Below are positions 1 to 5,879 of a stretch of 9,323 nucleotides of DNA, piece by piece. How positions within the stretch are numbered: position 1 is the first letter of the stretch; each line of letters begins with the position of its first letter. This DNA comes from Candidatus Sumerlaeota bacterium (lineage in GTDB: Bacteria > Sumerlaeota > T1SED10-198M), in assembly GCA_003554345.1 (NCBI GenBank), contig PWGE01000240.1, positions 1 through 9,323 of the forward strand, in the 5' to 3' direction. The notes below the pieces were generated by a model, which was not told where the DNA came from, ran no database searches, and saw only the letters and a program-made list of their open reading frames with translations. The position numbers and the translations under genes are program-made.

Positions 1-1768
1 CGCCTACCGACCATCGATGGTGAGGTTCACTCCACGTTAAACTCTGCTCAGCCTGACAGTGTACCACTGCATTTGGACCCGGAACCCGGGCACCATAAGC
101 ATAGGCATGACGATTATTAAGAGCATAACATTCCATAACCAGGTTTAATGTGCCTTCTATTCGATAACCATAGCGTCCAACATACACATCGGTTTCATGG
201 AAAGTTCTGCCGGTTTCATCATAGCCGGGTCCTTCGTAAAAGCTTCTGTCAGCAATAAGAGTAGAACAGTTATATACAGTAACCGAACGGGCTCCCGAAT
301 CGATTTCCACAGCCCCCAGGGTACTGTAGAAATGTTCTTTGGTAACATTTCTTACCCAGGCATCTCTGACATTATCCAGATTCAAAAACTGATCGGCATG
401 ACGGGTGTCGTCAACTCCATCTTCATTGGGTTTCCAGTAAGAAATAGCTCGCAGTTTTTCTATCCCTATGTTGGAAATCCTTTTTTCATCATCATACGTA
501 TAAATTCTTCCACCACCCCATTGACTCTCTATGGCATTTACGACGGGATGGAGCACTGTTATTTTATTATCTCCAACCCTGGTAATTTTATTTTCAAATT
601 GTAAGTCAAAAGGCTCCCATTGCCGAATGGTTCCACCATCCGGACGGGGTGGAATATCATCCATACCGATCTCACTTATCCATTCTTCATTTCCAGTTCT
701 TTCAATTATAATACGGTCGCCTGCTTCAAAAGATTCAGCATCTTCTACGTGGAAAGAATGAGAGCCCACTGGTACATATCTGTCTATTATTTCAGATTGT
801 GTGTCGCTTTGTATATTTACCTCTCCACTACCCTCTACAGAGATAAGGGTACGCCTGTCCTTACCGGTTGCCAGAAGCACAGTGGCTTCTTTTTCAGAAA
901 GTTTTTCCGTGAGCTCTTCCACAGAATATTCCCGCGAAGGGTCAAGCCAGAATTGCCCGGCATCGCCACGTCCTTCTCCTTGAATCACCACTCCGTCCTT
1001 TTGAATAGACACCTGTCCTTCAATTTCATACACCCCTTCTTTTAACAAGACGGCACCTCTGAAACCATTATCATTGACCGGCATTGAAGAAACTTCGTCA
1101 ATAGCCTCTTGAATGCGCTCTGTATCATCACCTTCTTCAGGCTTTAAAACCACAGCCGGTTCGACCTGCGGAAGAGGAGCTTTGCCTTTCTTGTATCCAA
1201 CGGTTGCAAAATCAGGAATACGGTTTCCCCGATAATCCGATATATAAGAAAGAGAGCCCTCTTTACAAGTATGAACTGCTTTGGAAACATTTTTGTCTAA
1301 CTTCCTGCTATCGATGACGGAAAAAAACAGGGTATCCGTGCTCTTCTTTTCTTCATTTGAATATAACTTGAGCTCTATGCAATAATCACCCTTAGTAAAA
1401 GGAATTTGCCGGGGATTTACATCGAATTCGATTTCTGAAGATGCCTCTTCCACCACCTTCTTTTTGTCAAAGATTTTCTCATCATCCCGCAAAAACTTCA
1501 TTTCTAACGAACAATCCTGTGCCGGGAAAACCTTTATTACAGGAAACTTCAAATCCTCGTTTGGATGCATATCAAGATAAGCCGGATCACCCGTTTCCCC
1601 GGAAAGCATGGAATGTTGAAGCTCGGGCGGTTTTTCCCACCACTCTGAAGCAAATCCCGGGGTAAAACTACAAAACAAAAAAAGAAAAACTGCAAAGTAC
1701 GCTGAAACAAAAATTCTCTTATGAAAAGAAAGCGCGAAAACATCTTTACCGGACGAGACTATCTTCAC
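1..1768 (-). CDS. Exported right-handed beta-helix (pectin-lyase-fold) protein, 3' end beyond the left edge
   Basis: The minus strand is open for 589 codons from GTG 1768 to the window edge, so the C-terminus is missing. Residues 1-40 form a signal peptide: a basic start, a hydrophobic stretch around residues 18-35, and a likely cleavage after GFA (residue 40). Residues ~70-155 look like a beta-sandwich module. From ~175 the sequence has hallmarks of pectate-lyase-superfamily proteins. These are RIPDFATVGY (183-192), GDDTERIQEAID (213-224), RGAVLLKEGVYEI (237-249) and VIQGEGRG (261-268), which resemble the start of the Pectate_lyase_3 fold. RNVTKEHFY (473-481) and PHHRWSVG (582-589) are of the type seen in later coils. 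I cannot assign a substrate: relatives include polysaccharide lyases/hydrolases and surface proteins. It is divergent from the TRAM-like gene at 2054 and has its own promoter. Fold is confident; enzyme activity is not. Confidence 0.85.
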   Translation of the reverse strand, partial: MKIVSSGKDVFALSFHKRIFVSAYFAVFLFLFCSFTPGFASEWWEKPPELQHSMLSGETGDPAYLDMHPNEDLKFPVIKVFPAQDCSLEMKFLRDDEKIFDKKKVVEEASSEIEFDVNPRQIPFTKGDYCIELKLYSNEEKKSTDTLFFSVIDSRKLDKNVSKAVHTCKEGSLSYISDYRGNRIPDFATVGYKKGKAPLPQVEPAVVLKPEEGDDTERIQEAIDEVSSMPVNDNGFRGAVLLKEGVYEIEGQVSIQKDGVVIQGEGRGDAGQFWLDPSREYSVEELTEKLSEKEATVLLATGKDRRTLISVEGSGEVNIQSDTQSEIIDRYVPVGSHSFHVEDAESFEAGDRIIIERTGNEEWISEIGMDDIPPRPDGGTIRQWEPFDLQFENKITRVGDNKITVLHPVVNAIESQWGGGRIYTYDDEKRISNIGIEKLRAISYWKPNEDGVDDTRHADQFLNLDNVRDAWVRNVTKEHFYSTLGAVEIDSGARSVTVYNCSTLIADRSFYEGPGYDETGRTFHETDVYVGRYGYRIEGTLNLVMECYALNNRHAYAYGARVPGPNAVVHCQAEQSLTWSEPHHRWSVG

Positions 1769-1780
1769 TTTTATGATATA

Positions 1781-1786
1781 CCTCCT
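1781..1786 (-). promoter_or_regulatory. Ribosome binding site fixing the GTG start at 1768
   Basis: A perfect AGGAGG on the minus strand lies 12 nt upstream of GTG 1768. No ATG or TTG occurs in frame between them; an ATA codon at 1774-1772 sits at the more usual spacing of 6 nt. The GTG is the best supported start because a signal peptide follows immediately. The long spacing is slightly unusual. Confidence 0.7.
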
Positions 1787-1814
1787 GAAATTTTATCACT
1801 TTCACTGACATCAT

Positions 1815-1842
1815 ATTATAAGATATCAGCGACTTTTGTCGA
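1815..1842 (-). promoter_or_regulatory. Sigma-A-like promoter for the beta-helix gene
   Basis: On the minus strand, TCGACA (1842-1837, 5 of 6 matches to TTGACA) is followed after 16 nt by a perfect TATAAT (1820-1815). Transcription would start near 1808, giving a leader of about 40 nt before GTG 1768. This is read from sequence only. Confidence 0.65.
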
Positions 1843-1988
1843 ACTGAATGTATAAGAGAATTTAAGGTTATTACAGCACAAATGAGGAATATGAAAAATA
1901 TGTTTTCTTGTTCAGATAAATATATATTCCAGCCGGCACGCCTTTTCCCCGTTTGGCTTGAAAAAAAGTTATTATTTTACAAAACATA

Positions 1989-2016
1989 TTGGTTTTTAAC
2001 CTGAATCTATTATAAT
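1989..2016 (+). promoter_or_regulatory. Sigma-A-like promoter for the tandem TRAM-like gene
   Basis: TTGGTT (1989-1994) and a perfect TATAAT (2011-2016) are separated by 16 nt, upstream of an AAGGAGG site (2041-2047) and the ATG at 2054. The -35 element is weak and the -10 is consensus. The predicted 5' leader is about 30 nt. The divergent promoter for the beta-helix gene lies about 150 bp away. Confidence 0.6.
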
Positions 2017-2053
2017 GATTTGATAAAGTTTTAAGTTGAAAAGGAGGACTACA

Positions 2054-2938
2054 ATGTTTAAGCGCCTTGTCATTTTACTTTTATCTCTCTTCTGTATTAT
2101 CGGACTGAGCAATGATGTCTACACGGTATCAGGAATAGGTGATGAAGGAGACCCCTTTATATTTATTGATGGTAAAATAACCTTTGTAACCAATTTGACG
2201 CCGGAGGAAGCTCCAGAAGGAACCACGGTAGAGATATACGACCTTACAGAACGTCAAAATGTTAATTTTGCTCAAGGTACCGTCGTTGAAGAAGAAATAA
2301 AAACTGACGATACTCAGCCCGAAGAAGAGATCTATACAGTTTCAGGTATAGGCAGAGAAGGAGACCCTTTTATATTTATAGATGAAAAAATTACTTTTGT
2401 CACCAATCTGACACCTGAAGAAGCACCAGAGGGTACAGAGATCAAAATTTATGAACTTGTAGAAAGAGAAAATGTCAACTTTGCCGAAGGAATACTTGCA
2501 GAGGAAGAGAGAAAGCCGGAAGAACGTCCTGATAATGTCTATGAAGTGGCAGGCATTGGGAGAGAAGGTGATCCTTTTGTGCGTATCGATGACAAAATCA
2601 CCTTTGTCACCAACATAACCCCGGAACAGGCCCCCAAAGGCAGCCTCATTGAAATATATGATGTACAGGAACGGGAAACCGTTAATTTTGCTGAAGGAAG
2701 GGTTTATACAGAGCCAACAGAAGAAGAGCCCCCCTCAGAAAGGGAAACCGACGAAAAGGAGTTAGAAGAGAACGATGTCATAGATTTATCTATCACTATG
2801 ATTTCTGCTGAAGGTCATGGAATGGGTTTTTACGGACACTACTTGGTGTATGTTCCAGATGCCGAAGTGGGAGACACTGTAAATGTTAAAATAGAAACCA
2901 TAGAAGATCTTATTGCAAGAGGCAGCAAGACAGAATAA
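2054..2938 (+). CDS. Exported protein of tandem TRAM-like (OB-fold) repeats
   Basis: The protein has 294 residues. ATG 2054 is chosen because AAGGAGG (2041-2047) sits 6 nt upstream; an in-frame TTG at 2036 would contain that site and is rejected. Residues 1-19 (MFKRLVILLLSLFCIIGLS) form a signal peptide or N-terminal anchor. Three repeats follow at about 22-75, 93-146 and 162-215. Each has Y-x-V-x-GIG-x-EGDPF-x-x-ID-x-KITFVTN-x-TP, then an IY segment and a VNFA-x-G end. A divergent fourth unit (243-290) has EGHGMGF, YLVYVPDAEVGD and VNVKIE. The pattern G-D/M-G ... FV/YVP ... G-x-x-V-x-I ... FA matches TRAM domains, which are known mainly from cytoplasmic tRNA/ribosome-modifying enzymes and small archaeal proteins. 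Linkers at 79-92, 149-160 and 219-243 are dense in Glu/Asp. Function is unknown. A different small beta-barrel fold is possible. Confidence 0.85.
   Translation: MFKRLVILLLSLFCIIGLSNDVYTVSGIGDEGDPFIFIDGKITFVTNLTPEEAPEGTTVEIYDLTERQNVNFAQGTVVEEEIKTDDTQPEEEIYTVSGIGREGDPFIFIDEKITFVTNLTPEEAPEGTEIKIYELVERENVNFAEGILAEEERKPEERPDNVYEVAGIGREGDPFVRIDDKITFVTNITPEQAPKGSLIEIYDVQERETVNFAEGRVYTEPTEEEPPSERETDEKELEENDVIDLSITMISAEGHGMGFYGHYLVYVPDAEVGDTVNVKIETIEDLIARGSKTE
2117..2698 (+). repeat. Three tandem ~70-codon coding repeats (plus a divergent fourth at 2780-2923)
   Basis: Units start at about 2117, 2330 and 2537, with periods of 71 and 69 codons. Each has a conserved ~54-codon core and a variable acidic linker. 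Units 1 and 2 remain alike at DNA level: GGAGACCC, TTTATATTTAT and TTTGT-ACCAAT recur in register with mostly third-position changes. This indicates internal duplication followed by purifying selection on the protein. The fourth unit at 2780-2923 keeps only the TRAM-like skeleton. Confidence 0.9.
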
Positions 2939-3111
2939 AATCCGGCAAAGAGATACGTGAAAAGAGTAATTTCCTTATGAATTTGCTTGAGACCCGAGGA
3001 AAAGAGCTCAAGAAATCCATAAAGAAGATTGTGTAAAGGAAAGTTTATAAGGATATCTATATTAGCCGGGTTTTAAGGAGAATGTCGGTAAAAGTAAAGG
3101 TAGACAGCAGA
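2939..3111. other. Convergent intergenic gap with no clear feature
   Basis: This 173-nt gap lies between the convergent TRAM-like gene and the PAS gene. A 6-bp inverted repeat CTTGAG (2986-2991)/CTCAAG (3007-3012) with a 15-nt loop is present but has no T-tract, so I do not call it a terminator. No credible small gene is seen. Confidence 0.5.
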
Positions 3112-3756
3112 TTACTCATCCTCAATAGTATCTGACTTGCCTGGATATAATTTCTTCAGACAATCAGGACAAATACTATGACTGAATCGTGCTTCAGAAT
3201 GCTCCGTGATAAATTTTTCCAGCTGATTCCAGTATCCTTTATCATCACGAATTTCTTTACAATTCATACATATGGGAATGATGCCACTTAAAACCTTAAT
3301 TTTTGATTGAGCTTCCCTGAGAGCACGGTTTTTCCGGTTAAGTTCTCGCGACATATTGGCCATTTCATTATTAAGAACAGTAATATGTTCCAGCACCTCC
3401 TCATTTTCCTGCATCATTCGTTCCCCTATTAATAGAAATCCCTGGTTTATCTTATAAAGGTAACATTCGACTGGTAAGGTACTATCGGCGGCTAGCACAA
3501 AGTCCAGTTTCACTTTTTTTGATGTTTCATCTGATGAGAATGAGATAAGTTTTTTACTTTTTCCAAAAAGATAGGACGTTACATTCTCCCCTTTTAAACT
3601 CTTACGGGAGGGATCCTGTAACAGCCTGAAAAAAGCAGGATTATAATCCTTAATAATATTTTTATCATCAAAAAATACGACGATGACATGGGAACTTTTC
3701 TCTAAATAATGGGAAAATACACCAGGAAAGGAAGAAGAAAGAATCTTATCCAGCAT
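3112..3756 (-). CDS. PAS-like sensor protein with coiled coil and C-terminal four-cysteine domain
   Basis: The protein has 214 residues, and all three parts are visible. Residues ~20-112 resemble a PAS domain: VIVVFFDDKNIIKDYNPAFFRLL, then GENVTSYLF, and a final beta strand GFLLIGERM. Residues ~113-152 are a charged heptad-rich helix, probably a dimerising coiled coil. Residues 153-205 are a conserved C-terminal module with IPICMNCKEIRDDKGYWNQ, ARFSHSICPDC and KKLYP. Its two CxxC pairs (C163/C166 and C196/C199) suggest zinc binding. From memory, the same module ends many PAS and response-regulator proteins in anaerobic proteobacteria; its job is unknown. There is no kinase, GGDEF or HTH domain. 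The start overlaps the stop of the cobalamin-sensor gene by 11 nt, behind only a weak GGTGG site, so translation is probably coupled and the proteins probably act together. No terminator is seen downstream. Confidence 0.85.
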   Translation of the reverse strand: MLDKILSSSFPGVFSHYLEKSSHVIVVFFDDKNIIKDYNPAFFRLLQDPSRKSLKGENVTSYLFGKSKKLISFSSDETSKKVKLDFVLAADSTLPVECYLYKINQGFLLIGERMMQENEEVLEHITVLNNEMANMSRELNRKNRALREAQSKIKVLSGIIPICMNCKEIRDDKGYWNQLEKFITEHSEARFSHSICPDCLKKLYPGKSDTIEDE

Positions 3757-4864
3757 CCTGCCACCATTTCTGTGCCAGCTCTCTGGCAGTTATGAGATTA
3801 GAGGCAAAGCCATCTGCTTCAATGACTGCCTGCATAGAATGATTTTCATTTATCGCCTTTCCACCAACCATGATTTTAACAGAGCCCAGGTCCTTCTCTT
3901 TTCTGACTTCTGCTATTGTCTCCTGCACTTTATCAATATTAAAAGGCATGGTGACAGATATTGCCAGAATATCAGGTCTGAAGGATTTCATCAGCGTGAC
4001 GAGAGAGTGGGCAGGGGTATTGGCTCCCAGATAGCGCACATTCCAGCCTTGCTGTTCCAGAACATCCGCCAGCATCCAGGCACCAATTTCATGCAACTCA
4101 TCAGGGGAAGCTGTTACTACAATTTTTCCCTTCCTTTCCTTATCAATATTGAGTTTCAAACTAACTGTAGCCATAATACGAGCCACAATTGCTGAAGCCA
4201 GATGTTCATGAGCTACTGATATAACAGACTTTTCCCACAGTAAACCAATCTCATACATTACCGGCTGAATAACATAGAGATAAAATGTTTCGATATCAGG
4301 TGATTTCTTTAAAATAGATTCAGTCAAACTGAGACAGCTTCGATGATCACCTCGCAGTACAAACGATTGAAAAGCATTTTTTGTATCTAACCATTTTTCC
4401 GGCACAGAAGGTGTTTTGTCCAGGGAAACCTTTGATAATTCAATAATGGTTTCGTGCTTATCAATAAGCCAGCTGTAAATCCTGTTTATTTTTTTTGCCT
4501 GTTCCTCAGATAAAATGCTTTCAACGGCTTTCATCCAGCTTTTCAATTCAAGGGGAAAATAATCAAAAGAAACTCCATGAGCCCTGTATCTACGATAAAC
4601 CCATAACACGGTATTAACCAGTAGTTCATAGTCACCGATACTGAATATACAGGCCATCAGCCGGGCATGATGACGGTGATTTTCATACATAACCTCAAGA
4701 GAATTGGGTCCAAGAAGATCCTGAATGGAAGTTTCTTGCTTCATCCGTTCATCGACATACTTCTTTAAAGCAGGAATATGAGTCTGATAAGCAGCGGCAG
4801 TTTCCGGGTTAACAGAAGGAAGTCTTTGAGCTTCTCTGACGAGCTGTTCCAGCTTTGATTTCAT
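3746..4864 (-). CDS. Cobalamin-binding sensor protein with CarH-like light-sensing motifs
   Basis: The protein has 372 residues. Residues ~1-150 are a mostly helical N-terminal domain of unknown role, including YRAHGVSFDYFPLELKSW. Residues ~155-240 resemble the helical-bundle cap (B12-binding_2) and contain W210, E220 and H221, the W-x9-EH signature of CarH-type adenosylcobalamin photoreceptors. Residues ~246-370 are a Rossmann-like B12-binding domain with E256-L-H258-E-I-G261 (ExHxxG, where His is the lower cobalt ligand), YLGANTP (278-284) and VGGKAI (333-338). Unlike CarH it has no MerR-type helix-turn-helix. W210 is followed by Glu, where CarH has the His (H132 in Thermus) that binds cobalt after illumination. 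The start is ATG 4864, 10 nt after AGGAGG (4880-4875). It overlaps the PAS gene by 11 nt, so output is probably through that partner. A corrinoid carrier for methyl transfer is a less likely alternative. Confidence 0.88.
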   Translation of the reverse strand: MKSKLEQLVREAQRLPSVNPETAAAYQTHIPALKKYVDERMKQETSIQDLLGPNSLEVMYENHRHHARLMACIFSIGDYELLVNTVLWVYRRYRAHGVSFDYFPLELKSWMKAVESILSEEQAKKINRIYSWLIDKHETIIELSKVSLDKTPSVPEKWLDTKNAFQSFVLRGDHRSCLSLTESILKKSPDIETFYLYVIQPVMYEIGLLWEKSVISVAHEHLASAIVARIMATVSLKLNIDKERKGKIVVTASPDELHEIGAWMLADVLEQQGWNVRYLGANTPAHSLVTLMKSFRPDILAISVTMPFNIDKVQETIAEVRKEKDLGSVKIMVGGKAINENHSMQAVIEADGFASNLITARELAQKWWQDAG

Positions 4865-4955
4865 ACCTTCTCCCCCTCCTCTTAAGAGCTCAACTTCCCT
4901 TTAAACCATCTATCCTGAGAAGATATACTAAGGCAAAACAGTGAAAAGAAAAAAA

Positions 4956-5045
4956 TGGCGGAGAGGCCGGGATTCGAACCCGGGGTGAGCTTGCGCCCAC
5001 AACACCTTAGCAGGGTGCCGCCATAAGCCACTCGGCCATCCCTCC
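4956..5045 (-). tRNA. tRNA-Ser (anticodon GCU)
   Basis: This is a 90-nt class II tRNA with encoded CCA (4958-4956). The anticodon stem GCACC/GGTGT closes a CTGCTAA loop, and anticodon GCT lies at 5011-5009, reading AGC/AGU. The long variable arm is GTGGGC-GCAA-GCTCAC, which with the GCT anticodon identifies serine. The T arm is CCGGG-TTCGAAT-CCCGG. The acceptor stem pairs GGAGGGA with CCTCTCC, which leaves one G-U pair and an A-C mismatch at position 7-66. A T-rich stretch follows the CCA end. Confidence 0.96.
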
Positions 5046-5057
5046 AGAGTTTTGTAT

Positions 5058-5085
5058 ATTCTACCGGATATGAGGTAAAAGTCAA
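5058..5085 (-). promoter_or_regulatory. Promoter of the tRNA-Ser gene
   Basis: On the minus strand, TTGACT (5085-5080) and TAGAAT (5063-5058) are separated by 16 nt; each matches consensus at 5 of 6 bases. The start would be near 5051, only a few nt before the mature tRNA 5' end at 5045. Transcription could continue into the cobalamin-sensor gene 92 nt downstream, for which I see no clear promoter of its own. Confidence 0.7.
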
Positions 5086-5087
5086 CG

Positions 5088-5309
5088 TTATGCCTGTTCT
5101 TTCAGCAAGCGTGTACCCGGCCACTTTTGCTGGTCACATACCACTATTGTTGATTGATATTTTGCTTGCAATATAGCAGTATTCTCCTTCGAAGACTTAT
5201 AATCTCCCAAACACATGCCTGTTATTGCTTTGAGCGGGACCGGTGTGTTGTCTTCTGGCAGTAAGAGGTTGATGGGCAGGATATTATCCCTTTGCAATTT
5301 CCCTATCAC
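5088..5309 (-). CDS. Possible small hypothetical protein, 73 aa
   Basis: An open frame runs from GTG 5309 to TAA at 5090-5088 and fills the gap between the PerR terminator and the tRNA promoter without overlapping either. The product (LPINLLLPEDNTPVPLKAI in the middle, VVCDQQKWPGTRLLKEQA at the end) has no signal peptide, membrane segment or motif I recognise. The start is poorly supported, because only a short AGG lies close upstream of the GTG and no convincing promoter is seen. The frame may be a remnant of a longer gene or a chance frame. Confidence 0.3.
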   Translation of the reverse strand: MIGKLQRDNILPINLLLPEDNTPVPLKAITGMCLGDYKSSKENTAILQAKYQSTIVVCDQQKWPGTRLLKEQA

Positions 5310-5374
5310 TACCTGTTAATTTGCCCTGATATGATAGTACAAAAAGGATGGGAACAGGCTATATTCAGTTTATC

Positions 5375-5398
5375 AAAAAACCCCGGCTAACATGCCGG
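5375..5398 (-). terminator. Intrinsic terminator after the PerR-like gene
   Basis: On the minus strand, CCGGC (5398-5394), a 6-nt ATGTTA loop and GCCGG (5387-5383) form a hairpin followed by GG and TTTTTT (5380-5375). It begins 10 nt after the stop codon of the regulator at 5409. Confidence 0.85.
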
Positions 5399-5408
5399 AG
5401 GAAAGAAT

Positions 5409-5813
5409 TCAGTCAGCACACTTATCACACAGTCCACTATAAAAGACCTGAACAGAAGACACTTCAAAGTTATCCTTATCTAATAAAGGTACATCAAAAT
5501 CCATCGGTATATCCATTATTTCCCTGCATTCCCGGCAGCGAAAATGCGCATGTGGTTTTTCATAGAGATCATAGCGAAGCTGATTATCAGGAATAGCAAT
5601 TGACTTGACCAGACCTTTTTCTTCAAACAGCGTCAACGTATTATAAACAGTCGTTTTTGAAAAAGTAGGAATCTGAGGCGCCAGCTGGCGATAAATATGA
5701 TCCACCGTTGGGTGGGTTCGATGTTTTAAGAGATATTCCAGGATTTTTATTCGATGTACAGAGGGTTTAATTGAGTATTCTCTTAAAATAGACTGAAGAT
5801 TTTCTACATCCAT
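5409..5813 (-). CDS. perR: PerR-like Fur-family metal-dependent repressor
   Basis: The protein has 134 residues, normal for the family. An N-terminal winged helix (~residues 1-80) includes the recognition region TFSKTTVYNTLTLFEEKGLV, and a C-terminal dimerisation/metal domain follows. The regulatory-metal ligands of Bacillus PerR all have counterparts: H34 (THPT), D82 (RYDLY), H88 and H90 (HAHF) and D101 (EIMD). Asp at that last position favours a peroxide sensor over an iron-sensing Fur. The structural zinc site is C93/C96 and C129/C132. PerR proteins sense H2O2 by iron-catalysed oxidation of the regulatory histidines and derepress peroxide-defence genes; no such target is in the window. The start is ATG 5813, with AGAAGG 7 nt upstream. 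The gene is monocistronic, with its own promoter and terminator. Fur-family membership is certain; PerR subtype is probable. Confidence 0.9.
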   Translation of the reverse strand: MDVENLQSILREYSIKPSVHRIKILEYLLKHRTHPTVDHIYRQLAPQIPTFSKTTVYNTLTLFEEKGLVKSIAIPDNQLRYDLYEKPHAHFRCRECREIMDIPMDFDVPLLDKDNFEVSSVQVFYSGLCDKCAD

Positions 5814-5850
5814 AAATCACCCTTCTCCTCAAAAATATTCTTTTTGTTTT

Positions 5851-5879
5851 ATTATACATCACTATTATTATTTTTGCAA
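5851..5879 (-). promoter_or_regulatory. Promoter of the PerR-like gene
   Basis: On the minus strand, TTGCAA (5879-5874) and a perfect TATAAT (5856-5851) are separated by 17 nt, in very AT-rich DNA. The start would be near 5844, giving a ~30-nt leader. AT-rich segments between the boxes vaguely resemble a Per box, but I cannot identify a clean operator. Confidence 0.7.

Noticed and set aside
197-1045. Several plus-strand frames in the left region
   Set aside because: They lie antisense to the continuous beta-helix coding frame and lack family motifs and ribosome binding sites.
2036-2053. TTG at 2036 as start of the TRAM-like gene
   Set aside because: It would make the AAGGAGG ribosome binding site part of the coding sequence; ATG 2054 has ideal spacing and begins a clean signal peptide.
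2986-3012. CTTGAG/CTCAAG inverted repeat as a terminator
   Set aside because: Only 6 bp with a 15-nt loop and no T-tract on either strand.
2976-3035. Nineteen-codon plus-strand frame after the TRAM-like gene
   Set aside because: No ribosome binding site and too short to support.
4882-5124. 80-codon minus-strand frame
   Set aside because: It reads through the whole tRNA-Ser gene and is a chance frame.
5851-5879. Per box operator over the perR promoter
   Set aside because: The AT-rich sequence has only partial dyad symmetry and does not match TTATAAT-N-ATTATAA well enough to claim.
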